Assembly: GCF_021917145.1 (NCBI RefSeq)
Contig: NC_061064.1
Coordinates: 5,046,098 to 5,110,097, forward strand
Source of the DNA: Hypomesus transpacificus
Lineage: Eukaryota > Chordata > Actinopteri > Osmeriformes > Osmeridae
DNA length: 64,000 bases
Reading direction: 5' to 3'
The notes below the pieces were generated by a model, which was not told where the DNA came from, did not search any database, and worked only from the letters and a program-made list of their open reading frames with translations. Positions 14,611 to 27,359 of this stretch are shown here, piece after piece (position 1 is the first letter of the stretch; every line of letters begins with the position of its first letter). The position numbers and the translations under genes were made by a program.

Positions 14611-14835
14611 AGGGTAGGTAATGGGGGGTTGAGAGTGCAGGGGAAGAGGTGGGGGGGGGTAGGTGTGAAGAGGCAAGGGGTGGAGGGTGTGGTGGGGATA
14701 GGTGACGGGGATCGGAGGGTGCAGTGGTGCCAGGTAGCTAGGGGTGGGGGCTGGAGTGGGGGTAGCTGGGAGGCAAGGGGTGGAAGGTGCAGTGTGGGTC
14801 GGCGACAGGGGGTGAGGGGTGCAGTGGGAGGCAAG
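14611..14835 (+). repeat. Degenerate G-rich minisatellite
   Basis: About 225 bp of strongly G-skewed sequence with recurring motifs such as AGGCAAGGGGTGGA and GGGTGCAGTG. The strand asymmetry and many G runs suggest quadruplex potential. The open frames on both strands are Gly/Arg- or Pro-rich by-products. Confidence 0.75.
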
Positions 14836-14964
14836 GCATCGATTTTCCTTTCATTATTCATTCCCAGCACCTTTCCCCAGCCCTGCCCTGAGTCTTTATA
14901 GCCAAATAAATCCATCACAGAGACAGGATGCTACGGATAGTCCTGTGCGGCAAGAAGGTTTCCC

Positions 14965-15021
14965 TGGCCTAATGTCTTATTTATAAGACATTAGGCCATA
15001 TATATATATATATATATATAA
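14965..15021. repeat. Perfect 34-bp palindrome joined to an (AT)n run
   Basis: Positions 14965-14980 and 14983-14998 are exact reverse complements (16-bp arms, first arm TGGCCTAATGTCTTAT) separated by only TT. An alternating AT run follows directly to about 15021. The block can form a hairpin or cruciform. No transposon ends or gene were seen around it. Confidence 0.93.
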
Positions 15022-15411
15022 GACTATCTGAACCCCATGCACTATAAACCCAGTGTACAAAACAGCATTATTGTTTCTGATCAGGGACGAGAAATCACCC
15101 CAATATGTGTCATGACGAGGGTCTGTTGACAGATGATACCAAAGTGACACCTCAGCTAAAGATCTCATTGAGACCTGAGGCAGTTGGCGATGGTTGTATG
15201 TATTCACAGTGTTGTACAGTGAAAGGTTGCCTGGTCTTCCCTCAGCCACACACTGACCTCCTGCTGCTCCTCTGCTGGGCCACCTAGCAAGGCAGGCAGC
15301 CTCTTAGCGTGGCGTGCTAGGATTCAGGGGCAGCTGTTAGAAGGGGGTGGGGGGTTGAACAACAGCTCCACAGCTCCACTACATGGACTGGGCCCATCTG
15401 CTACGCTCCCT

Positions 15412-15435
15412 CCCCCCCCCCCCCCCCCCCCCCCC
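15412..15435. repeat. C24 homopolymer
   Basis: An uninterrupted run of 24 C. Its length is likely unstable and may be miscounted in the assembly. Confidence 0.95.
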
Positions 15436-16836
15436 TCCCGCTCTTACTCTCTTTCCCCTGTCCGCCCGTGATAGCTTAACATCCAGCAACTGCAGGATTC
15501 CATTGACTCTGACAGCCAGCAATGGTGTGCCGTGCGATTTAAGGCCAACTGTATGCGCGATCCAGCCCAAAGAATGTGGCTCAATTGTATCTCAGATTGC
15601 TCCATTGTTCAGAGAGAATGAGACAGTGATAAGGTCTTGGATTGTGTCCCCACTTATTTCCATTCCCCCTATGCAGTGACAGAATGTGTTATTTCTATCG
15701 GTCAGCAGCATGCCTTGAATAATGCAGGGTCTGTGGGATGATGTAGTCTGGCTGTGCACTGTTTGCATAGCGAGGATTCTGGTTGCTGCCGTGATTTTCT
15801 CAAACAATCAGTGCAGCAAGTGCAAGGACACCTTGGGTGCATACTAGAAACGGGTATGGGTTAGCTCTAGTTGCTCGACTGGAATGTGACTGGCAGACAT
15901 GTGTCTGGGTCAATATTCCTTGCATGTACTATTTATATTAATATTAAACATTCTATATGTCATTCCTTAGCAGTTATGTTTATTATAATGGTATGTGAAT
16001 AATAATCACGAGTTTAGTAGAGCACCGTTTGGTCACTTGATGATCAGACTTGAGCATGACCGACAAGAAAATACATTTTAGAAGTACAGAGTGGAATGTG
16101 AATATTGTTTACGGAATGAGTTGACAACACAATTTGACTTTACGACCCTGAAACATGCCTCTTATAGTCACAGTGGCTATAAATATTCAAGCCCACCTGC
16201 TCGTTTCGCTGAATGCTTGAGGCTCAAGCTCATTGCCTACAGTGATGCACGGTGATTCTCCGCAATTACAAACGGTGCAAATACAATTTATTTGAACATC
16301 ATCAAATGAAACTTAACCTCGTTAGTGATTTTTATCAAATGTATTTTTACTCGTTACTTTTCGTATTTGGCTGTGCGTCTTCGTTATGACAAGGATCATA
16401 AAAGTTCAGAGGAAGTTCGTTTATGTATAATTTATAAAACTCCATAGCCAAATCTATCAGTGAATAATTAATATCCACGATCAGAACTTTAGTGTAAATG
16501 CAATTATAAATAGGCTACGCAACGTGTGCAGGATAACAAACTTAAGCACTTCACAACACAATCATACAATAGCCTAACTATTAATATTACCCTAATCATA
16601 TTAGAAGTATTTGAATTATAGCTTATAGCTGAAATAGGTAAACAAATATTCAAATGATTATGATTATGTTATACAATTCCGTTCATTATCAGAACAATTA
16701 ATAAAGTAGCCTCCATCATCTGCACTTCGATGCTGACGAGTGCGGACTCAATAGGGTGACATTTTGAGAAGCGTCTAGGAAGAAAATCAGTTACCAACAG
16801 TCTTTTTTAAATGCGGGTAGTCTTCAATGCACTTAC

Positions 16837-16845
16837 CTCACTCAT
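16837..16845 (-). CDS. pcp4: Purkinje cell protein 4, coding exon 1 (partial gene)
   Basis: On the minus strand the sequence reads ATG AGT GAG followed at once by a GTAAGT donor (16836 leftwards), encoding Met-Ser-Glu. Vertebrate PCP4 (PEP-19), a small IQ-motif protein that modulates calmodulin in neurons, begins with these residues. The five-prime UTR probably runs to about 16930, below a TATA box at 16958-16964. The call rests on three codons, a strong donor, a well-placed TATA box and position: PCP4 is the neighbour of IGSF5 in the same orientation on human chromosome 21, and igsf5 is the next gene here. The other coding exons are not visible in the window. Without the synteny this would be only a weak exon candidate. 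Confidence 0.62.
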
Positions 16846-16957
16846 GGTTACAAAGTAGTTTAGTATGGCAGCGTCTTCGGCTCCAGTACTTGATGCGCAA
16901 GTCTATGGTAAGCAGACAGTCCTCGTGGCCACAGTGCGTGGTGCTGTTAGAGAGAGG

Positions 16958-16964
16958 TTTTATA
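16958..16964 (-). promoter_or_regulatory. TATA box of the presumed pcp4 promoter
   Basis: TATAAAA on the minus strand, about 113 bp upstream of the proposed pcp4 start codon. Transcription would start near 16930, leaving a five-prime UTR of about 85 nt. Confidence 0.6.
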
Positions 16965-17618
16965 CCAGGAGGAGTAACCCTTTCATGTCATCACATTTCT
17001 ATTAAACCAATAGGAATGCTTTAGACATGTCGCACAATAGCCTACTCTCTTCATCGGAGATGCACACACTGTCACTTTGTTGTTATTTTGATTGAGCAAT
17101 ATGGTACTTGTGACACATGCAAATATGTGACAAGTTCACCTACTGTAAATGAAACAGGAAGAAACCACAATTTATTACGTAAACACCGATGCTTGACAAA
17201 ACTGTGCAGTATGAATATGCATGTTACATTTTGGCAGAAAAAACCCTGTTCCTCATTGTTGTTTCTCTTACTGTATTACTTTAAAATGAGACTGTAGTTA
17301 ATAACACATGCTTTTCATTTTTATCTACTTTAGAGAAGACAATACATTTGCTGCAGTGCAGAATCCTCTGAGAATCCACTTCAAAACTGGAACTGGTGTA
17401 GTAAAGAAGTACTTTTGTGAGAGCTTTAAAGTATGTGTGGCTCAAAGGATGAGGGACATTGATTTTACTCCTTTATTCCGTTGAATCCCTTTTTTTCTAC
17501 TGGACTTTGGTTTGTGTAAATCGTCTGAACACAATGAAAAGGCATATTTCTAGTCCTAAAGGCAAAGACTCTTCCGGATCCTCTGACCATGCAACATCAA
17601 CATCATATGATGTGACTT

Positions 17619-17620
<2 letters not shown>

Positions 17621-17656
<36 letters not shown>

Positions 17657-17679
17657 GTGTGTGTGTGGGGGGGGAGGGG
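17621..17679. repeat. (GT)n microsatellite with G-run tail
   Basis: GT repeat of about 46 bp with one GC interruption, followed by a G-rich run. Confidence 0.95.
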
Positions 17680-20600
17680 GGCATGGTGTGTTTGCACATG
17701 TATGTATGCAGAAATGAATGAGTAAGACAGGCTCTCCCTCAATCAGCCATGGCTTCCAATCCATATGGAACAGCCAGCCTTAAATGAACCCACAGGATCA
17801 GTCTCCATGAGGATGAGGCCCTCAACTGACAAACAGTTTGGGCTCAGATTAACCAGAATGATCCAAGAGAACAACATAACCAGTCCTCTCCTGTGTGCAG
17901 AACGAGTATCAAGCTCAATTCTCCATATGAAATTAAATAAGTAAGTTTCTGTTCCGAAGGAGAAACCCATAGTAGTCACAGATGGCTCAGTTCATGTTCT
18001 TATCCGTTACACATCATACCATGATTCCATATTCAAACTAGAATTCCATGAATCCAACTGGAATTGGCATTCAGCCCACATTCTTAATTTGTGCAGAATT
18101 ATTTGCATAAATAGCTCGTAATATCTAATTTGCCAGTTAAAGTTGAAGTTAAAGATGACAACCAATGGTTGTGAGATGAATCAATGTGCTGTGTGTGTTT
18201 ATGGTGATTAAATTGTTCCGGCTCAGGGAAACGAGACAGACATCCATTCTCGGTTTTTCTGTTCCCATAGATGCTTGGGCTTCACCTCATGCTGTGTGGA
18301 ACACTGTCCATGTGCTCACTGACAGACAGGTGAAGTCGTTGTAGATACATTTCAGTGTTACACAATAGCATTGAAAGGCAAATTCACCAGTCTCTTAACC
18401 TGTCAAAGATCAAGTGTCAACTGCAGAAGGCCTTGTAGATTCTGTAAAGCAACTGTTCTGTTCTATGTTACCCTAAGCCGCAACACGAGACATTAACGGG
18501 ACAAGGTTTAACCTTATAGTTGAACCTAAACTACATTAGCTGAGCGGTAATCCTGAACGCTGCCCTAATTGATCAACAGGAATAAGGCAGCCCCTCATTG
18601 AGTCAGGTTTGCTCTCAACAAGACAGAGCAGAGGCAACTGTCAGGATGGCTCTTTGAAGTAAAGGTCTTTTTAAGTCTGAATATTTGAATAGGCGCACTG
18701 TTGAAATGGGGCATTGAAATAGCTGGCCGCCTCAAACGGGACTGTGAACACACAGGTCTTTAGCTTGATGGCCCTTTTCATTGACACTTAGTGACCCATC
18801 GCCAAGGTGACTCATTGCTCTCCTTTTTTCCTGTCGCATCATTGCTTTTAAAGGAGGTGTGTGTAATTGAGAGAGGCAATTAAAAAGGGGGGCCGTTCAT
18901 GCCGCCTCCACCTATCCATTCAGGCTATTGACTCAGGGACATGCTTTGCAGAATGCAATATCTAAACAACGATGTCGTCGGTGAGCCTTTCTTCCCAGTT
19001 CCTGAGAGGTGGCCACAGACCCGCGTAAACATTCTCTCGTTCTCTCCCTCCATATCTCTTTGGAGCTGTCTGTCTACCGCATAGAGAGACGTGATGACGC
19101 CCCTCTGTGTTTGACATGGCAGGCGGGTGACTCCATCTAATCCCAGGAGTCTCTCTGCTGCTAGGGTGTGGAGACAGCTGGCCCACTCAGCTGCCTGGCT
19201 ACTAGGGGGAAAGTCCTCCGGTCCTGAGCCTCCCACATGACTAGAAGGGGCCAGTTTCCCCCTAGCACAGACCCAGAGATTCCTCTCTCAAGAACTCCTG
19301 CTCGATGGCACATAAATTGCCTGCTGTATTTTCTTTTTAGAGACTTGCTTTGCACACACAAACATACACACAAACACACAGAATACTCAATACTAGCTGC
19401 ATAGTAGAAGATAGTGTAACTATTGGTGTAACTTTGGCAATCATTTCTGCCGTCAGAAATGATTGGCAAGAAATCCCAGCACCTGCTGGTCTAGCATGTC
19501 TGTCTCTCACAGAGAATCCAAAGGTTTCGACATCTTTCTTTCAGCTTTTTCTATCATGAGAGAAAGTAATTTCCTGTACCAATGACACACTGTTATCTTC
19601 TTCAACAACCAGAACATGCCGACCTGGAAATTATTCACTACAGAGTAAACTGATCATGTAGCTAAGTAATGTTCTGTCCATGAATGCTAATGCTTATGAC
19701 AATTATTTATTAAAACGTTAAGTAATTTCAGTACCGTTTTTTTCCATGAGTAAACGATCTTATTGATTTCCATAGTACTCCCAATGGGCAAGGCGTTATT
19801 AAAAAGTCGATAGAGAAGACCATGCAATCAATAGGATAGCTGATCACATCTTAATTACACAAACGCTGAAAATGGCCTGTCTCTCAACGGATGCTATCTG
19901 ACTGTAAAAAACGAGCAAACACATAGTCCTATATGGTTTATCTCAGATTGGTCGGTTGGTCTCCAGTTCTAACCCCAAAGTCACTTCCATTATTAAAGTC
20001 TTCTTTGAGAGATTAATTTTGGAGGTATTCCTTGATTCCGCGATGGTGGAACTGCTCAGGAAGTGGACACACTGCAGTCAGATCCCTTGAAGCCTGGATG
20101 GGTTGAGGCCATGTTACAGATGGCCTATCAATAGCCATTAGCATAGCACTATTCATTATTTCTCTAGTCCACCCTCTACTTCCCAAGTAATTGATAACAG
20201 CTTGGAAATGCAAGAGAAATATGTCTCTCTAAGCGCAGGTCGGACTCAGATCCTTTAGTTCTTGATGGTTTAGTTCTAGTTCCCATATTGAGGATTAGGC
20301 AAACTACATTTGCAGTAAAGGCCTGGTTAGGTACAACATATATCGGTGTTTTGTAGTATACCCCTGAGGCAAGACTCTCCAATTTCTATCGTTTTTTGGA
20401 GTTTGGCTCAATGCATGCAAATAAAGTTGACAAGGCGCATCAGAGGGCCTGTGGTCATCATGTGTTTGGAGTCAGGCAGTCTTTCAGCTCAGTGACAGTG
20501 GGAACATTCTAGAAGGTTAGCTGGCTGCAATTCCCTGTGGGCCATGGCTCTGTAAGATAGGCATTCTATCACAACTATTGGTTAATTAGTGCAGACAAAT

Positions 20601-23264
20601 TAAATCATCTTGTTCAGTTGTAGGCTATGTGTACGCATCAACGTAACATGTAGTTGAGACAGACAGAAGCCTAACTGTAAACTTTTTCTTTTAGCATTTT
20701 TTGGGTGTCTTGAAAGTAAGAAAGCTCATACATTTTTACATGCAAAGCATTAAGAAACTGCTTGCCACTGATCGGGTTAAAGGGCAAATGAGTCCTCTTA
20801 AGGATGGAGGATGACCATTAGAGGCAACATCAGCTATCTTTCACACCGCATGAAACATGCCAGTGATAATATTCACCAGAGCAGTGTGCATGTATAATGA
20901 TGGCCCTAGAGGATTTGTAAGTAGTGCGTAAAATATGCCATAAATGATTTGACTCATTTGCATGGTCATTAATATAATATTCTTCCATGGACACTCTCTG
21001 GGGGGGACACATTGCATAGAAGAGAGTGGGATATAAAATTCTTCAGAGAACCAGACATGGTTTAAATGAGGGTATTATGAAAACAACATTGAGGGCCGAT
21101 TCATGGCGCAGTTCATGTAAACAAAGCTATGTTGTGTTGGGTAGCTGCGGGGAGTCCACGCTAGCCTTGTCTGCCTCCCTCAGCCATGGCCAGCAGCCTT
21201 CTGTCCCCAGCATAGTGACACTGTCCACCAGTGGACCCTGGGCTGCAGGACATGCTGCGGAGATGTGGATAAATAAACTCAACAAGCTAGCTGACCTTCC
21301 ACATTCTCACTGCGGTTGCTTGCTCTGGGCCGAGGCAACCATTCGAAAGAAATTGACTTGTATTCAGCAGCTAATTAAATCAGAGCATTAATTAGTCGTC
21401 GCTGGCTGTGTCGAGGTCTTTCCTTTAGCATGCTACAGTGGAAACATAGTCACAAAGCTGAATCTAAACATAAACGTGCGCGACACGTTTTTCGCGTGTG
21501 TTCATGGGACTGATTGTGTGTAGTTTGCATGTTTGGATTTGCGCGTGTGCAAACTCACACTTGCTTCTTTGGCTTTATGTCTCCATGCAGGCAGGGTGGG
21601 TTACTCCCTGCTGACACTCTGTGGACGACAAGCATAGCTTAATTGTTTGGCTGGCTGTCTTCGGGATCTCGAGCAGAGGTCAAGTGAGTTCAGGCTCGGC
21701 TGTAAAGCAGCCAGCCTCTGCAGACTCCTCACAGTGAATCTGCAGCTCCTGTCAGTCCTAATGGAGGCCAGTGCTAGCGCTCGGAGGCAAGTCATTTCTA
21801 CGTTACGAGATTCAAAATAATGGAAGTGTAATCGTAAACAAAGCATACGCTCTCTTCATACGCCTCCGACACACTGTAAGAGGCGGCCGTCTCCCGTCTT
21901 CTGGGAGGAGAACGAGTGAGGTTTTGAACATGTTTATGAATGGAGGCCGGAGGAAAGTTGTTTGCTTCCTGAGGTCTTCCAGGCAGCAGCTTTGGCTGGA
22001 GCTCCTTCTTTTTGAGGGACACCAGGGGACAGCTAAGCAGAGAGCTGCCTTATAACGGGCCACTGAGGAACTCATCGGTTCACTCGAACCACACTCACAT
22101 TCCTAAAGTCGTATTCTGAATAAGCAGGTGCCAAAGCCTAACAGGATGTTCTTGTTTTTAAAGACACAGACTGCATAATGATATTCAAATTCCCAATGCA
22201 ATATGTTGGGTGTGTGCTTGAGTCTGGAAGCTGAAATCAAAATGTCACCTCATTAGGCATGTATAGTTCCTCTATCTGTGGCTTGGAAAGCATTCATCTT
22301 TCATTCAAATGTCACTGTCTCCCCAAAGGGCCGCAGTGCACAAGGATAGAGGCGGTGAACCCAATCCACAGCCTCCATTTTCACTTCAACTTGTCTGTTA
22401 CTGTATCAGTCCTTCCTGAGATGAATCTAGATCCCTTACAACTATGCTCCTGTTACACTGTTTGGCTAACAGTTTGGAGCTCACACTTGTTTTCCTGTTT
22501 AGTCACATGACTTCAATCCCAAGCCTTTAACCCAAGTCTCCATAGATTCCCTTGAGAGCGTCAACACACGTTCCATACCGGCTCTTAGTTAGTCTGCCAT
22601 TTTATACTGTCCCTGGGGAAGCCATTAGCCTTCTTCTCTCCCATTGATTCACTGCAGCCTGTCCTCACATCAAAGGGGGAGGCTTGTGAAATGTACTGGA
22701 ATGCTGCAAAGAAACTATACGGTGGATGAACCACATTACAATGTTTCAGTCATTAAATTGGAGGAAGTACACCGTGGGCTCCAGGTTTATGGCCAACCGT
22801 CTATATGTGCTCTGTGGCTTCTCGGAGCCAATGTAAACACATCATCAATTCTCTTTAATTGCTTCATGAGTCAACGATATCTGCGAGCAACGTTGTGGAT
22901 GCCACGGCGCAGCTTCAGTACGCTCCGTGAGGTGATGGAACACTGAGATCCACGTGGTAGGCCTGATGGAGCCTACTTCCCTGTCTGAATTTGGATGTGG
23001 AGAACGTCCCTTCTTAGAGACCTGACCCTTTGTGTGGGGTCAATCAACTGCCTTCCCTCGTGACAGTGATGAGCTCACATGGAGGGCAGAAAACGGCTTA
23101 CTGATGATGTCACTTGACTTGACACACATTACAACTGGAGGTCTTGTCGTGTAATGTGCATGTAATACAACTCGTGTAGTCCAGATCTGACAACAGGGAT
23201 AATAAATAGGAATGTTTATTTCAGATTCAGTTTAAGACATTGATTTGATGGGCCCGTGATGAGG

Positions 23265-23304
23265 ACAGCTAAGCATCATATGGAACAGCTAAGCATCATA
23301 TGGA
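23265..23304. repeat. Exact 20-bp tandem duplication
   Basis: ACAGCTAAGCATCATATGGA occurs twice in direct contact (23265-23284 and 23285-23304). No functional context is seen. Confidence 0.95.
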
Positions 23305-24348
23305 AGACCTTTCAGGCATATGTTACAAACAGGGTTTAAACAGGGTATGTCACTTCTCAATGCTTGTCTTAGCATACCATCTTTTCATAATGCATGTCAT
23401 TAGCAAAATGTACTGATAGCTCCAGTGCAAAGCGTAAATATAGCCAAGAGAGATAAAGAAAGAGAGACAGGGATACTGCAACGAAGCCAGATGCAGCTTT
23501 ATAGCTTGAAGGAAGATTTTTTTTGAGCTCTGCAACTCACTGTCATAAAGGCCTTATTCAATCAGGCCGATTTTACGAGGGCCACAGCGGTAGAGGTACA
23601 GTGTGTAGATAGGTATGTGGCTGTGGGTGGACAAGCTTTGAGCCAGACAGAGTTATGGAGCCCTCTGTTGAACTCACTGCACCCTGTGTAGGATCACGCA
23701 GCATCAATCACTTTGTCAGTGTTTGCATCACACAGCCTGGCATGGCACAAATGGATCCAAGAACATGGAGTCATGTCTTCAGCACTCAAATGCCAGAAGT
23801 CAGTCTCCCTAAGAGTTTATTTAACTATCAACAATATGAAGGAGATGTACATGTGCTGCAGTCATTGCGCTCCATAAAAGTGACATCAGTTTTCTTTAGG
23901 AGGTTACTTTCCACACTGAGGTGCTTATCTCTTGAGAACTTCTTCTAGAACTAAGAAGAGTTGTGAGTTTGGCCCCTAGCTCCAAGGCGAGGTTGAAAGT
24001 TTGAGGCAAATTCCAGCATGGTAGATTTCACTACAACCAAAGCTTTATAAAGTAGTTTTTCGAAACATATACAGCTTTGTCCAAATGGTTGTTGATGTTT
24101 CGTCATGGTAAAAGAGTTTATGCTTGCGTGCTATATCAGCTTTCAAGTCTCAGTTCAGCCAGGGATGTTGTAAGCTCTCTTCAGACTATAGTAGCATGCC
24201 GGTGATTCTTGATTCCATTCCCATCGAGGGTGTTGGTTGCTCTCATGTGAACATTTGAAGTCTGGTTACTATTCAAAATATCAGGAATGTGCTAGAAAAA
24301 GAAAAAAAGAAAAGCAAAAACAATATCAGACATTTGATCATTTTCCAC

Positions 24349-27288
24349 CTAAATAATTTTTGAACCTGAAAAGAATTCATTCACATAGCACCCCAGAATT
24401 GCAGTCAACTGCAAGTGTAAGAGCTTTTTCAGTACCGTTACAAATGTGCTTGAACCGTTTGTCTGGCTGTATCCACTGTCATTGAAGTCACTGGGAGGTA
24501 TATCTGCTGGAAAAGAGAGAAATGTCACTTTCCAGGAAAACATTTTGTAGAGGTATGAGTAGCACAGTGTATATGACAAGTTGAGTTGTGTGTGTGTGTG
24601 TGTGTGTTTGTGTGTGCATGCACCCGGGTACATTCTTACTAGTTTGACCGTCTGCCACATATCCGAGGTTAACTTGACCAGGCTTCTGTCGACTTCCACT
24701 GACAATACTCAACTGACTCTGTGTCCTTGCTCTCCTGCAAGACAACGTTAAAACAACCAAAATACCTTATAAGTAACTGTCGCATAGGCCTTCGTTGTGC
24801 AGGTGATAGTATTTAAAAGTTCAAACAAAAAAACTTTTTATTGACCTTACCTCATCTCTTCCTCATAGCTTGATTCTAGAATGGACCAGGAAGAAAGCAA
24901 TGAATCACCATGGTTCCTTAATTGGTATGGATGAAAGTGTAAAATGCTTAATGCTTGTGCAATATATTCCATTATCGAAGCTGTAATCTATTCACGTTAT
25001 TGATTAAGAACTTGGCCCAGGAGTGCAGGGAAGGAACCCATGGTCAGAGGTCCTATCTAATGAAAACCTGTCCCCTGTCCAATTGTGGTTTTGTCCTGAA
25101 CACCAGCGTGTTAGATAATGGACTGACACAGCATAACCATAACTCTGCTACCAGCTAGAAGCAGGCGTGTTACTCACTTGCTTTTTTCCTGCGTTTGCAA
25201 CAGAAGACGATTCCAAGAATGAGCAACACCAACAGAGCAAATCCACCAATGGATACGACCACAGCTATTAGCACGGTCCAATCAGTGGGCGCAGGAACCG
25301 GAGCCTCTGGAAGATAGGGCAACATCAGGGAGAACATTCTCAAACTTCACTTTGTTTCAGAGAAGATGCACCCGATGTGATGCCAAATAATAGATCTGAA
25401 GTCAAATCAACCAGAAAAAAGGTCAAATGTACCTTTGAAATACAGTATTTACAAAGTGTACAATGCAGTCGTCAGTGCACATGTTACGTATCCAAACAGA
25501 GTGATACAGTGTGAACCCTTGGGCACAACTGACAACTGCATTGAATCAATAAGTAAGCACATACCTGCATAAATATTAACTTTAATAGGTAATTCATGGC
25601 AGTAATAAGTGATTATGAAAACATTAGAAGCAGTTGGGGACATGGCATGTAGGAAGGGTAGGTTGTAAGTGAACAGGGAAGATGATATTTGGTGCACAGT
25701 GAGTGGGCTTTCTTACCAACCACCATGTAGATGGTGCTGGTCAGCGGGGCGGTCAGCGCAGGTATGCTAGCCCGACACTCCACAGGGGCGGACACGTCGC
25801 CGCGGATCCGTAGGACGCTGGTGGCGTTGAACATGCTGCCCTGGAGCTCACTGCTGCTGTTGTAGAGGCTCCTGTCCACCACACTGCCGTTCTTGGCCCA
25901 GCTCAGCTCGGGAGCGGGAAACCAGCCGGGCGCCACGCACCACAGCTCGGCCAGGCTTCCCTCGGTCACCGTCACGTTGGTCCCGACAATGGCCACCGTG
26001 CCACTCTCTGGGGGGGGGGGGGGGACACAAGAAGATACTGGGACCGTGAGCACCGCGGTGAGGGACATTGAAGGGTTGCCACAGGAACGGGGACCACAGA
26101 GGTCTAGCTAGTTTGGGGGATGACACAGATAATCCCTGGTACATGTTTGTGACCAAACCAACAGTAGAGTGGTTCCTTTTTGAGCATCAGTGCCCATACT
26201 CAGTATCCCTTTACCCTGGTCTGAAATGTACACAATCAATGCAATCTCTATGTTGATGTGGCCGACATGTTGGCCCTGAGCTGGGAGCACTGACACAGGG
26301 ACTGTGTTTGTAATCAGGGAGAGCAAAATCAGTTGAATGAGATGGAGTCCCTGCACCATAGGACCGGGAACAAATCGATATCCAATCAAAGCCATCCAAT
26401 AGAACCCGATGTTCCACAAGCAGATTATTGTCTGGTTAAGCCCTCTGTACATCAGAATCACTCCGAGGGAAAAGTGGTGGTGGATGAAGCAGGTGTGCGT
26501 TTGATTAGGGTTATTACTCTAGCAGAGACCAAGGTTTGAATGGTCGGGTTGTCACATGACAAGAGCCCCTGGGGGGGAGGGGGGGGGCTGTACGGGGTGA
26601 ATCGTCAGGCATGGAGTAAATGGAAACCCTCTGAATGTTGTCACAGATCAATGTGTTGTAGCAACCTGTCACACAAGTCCACATGAGCACTGCTGGACCA
26701 TTCAATCTGCTGATATACCACAATGACTGGTGATAACTCAATAACTGATGTCATTCAGGCCTTAAGACATTCGCCTAGTTTAAATGTGTAAACATATTGT
26801 GTTTGATATGCACCCCAGGCCTGTTTCTTTGAACCATCTCTGGGAATCTGATGTCAAACTTTCATTCTTTCATTTTTGTCGCTCCCATCATGTGGAAACA
26901 GAGTTGGGTTCAGTGGAAGTCTGCCCCTCATGAATATGCATGTACCAGTCTTTTAGACAGTACATAACTGCAGAGCCCTACAAGGAATTTGCATATCTAC
27001 AATATGTTTCCCATATGTTTCCTTCCTGTCAACTTTATCCGCCCTAGCAGAATGTTCACAGCTCTCTGTTCAGTTTCAGTCCAATTCCACACATTTCCTG
27101 CTGAAAGAAAATCCTTTTTGAATCGTAAGACCCAACCCTGAAGGACTGTGATAGCAAATAAAATAAGGTGTGTCTTACACAGAGTGTGAGGTGTCTAAAT
27201 GGATTTATGTACAAGCAGTATGTAACCTGAGTCATTGTGTCCATTAGTTATACTAGGAGAGCAAGCAGCTGGGAAGGAGAAAACAATG

Positions 27289-27359
<71 letters not shown>

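Larger units (their letters stand above)
16965..24348. other. Intergenic, between pcp4 promoter and igsf5 3' end
   Basis: No exons supported. The first part should hold upstream control sequence for pcp4, and the last part (about 23.8-24.3 kb) may include the igsf5 3' UTR. An AATAAA on the minus strand at 23817-23822 is a possible igsf5 poly(A) signal. Apart from a TG repeat at 17621-17679 and a 20-bp tandem duplication at 23265-23304, I see nothing definable. Confidence 0.6.

Noticed and set aside
21026-21391. 121-codon plus-strand frame between pcp4 and igsf5
   Set aside because: No domain, no splice sites flanking it and no family resemblance. Its length is compatible with chance.
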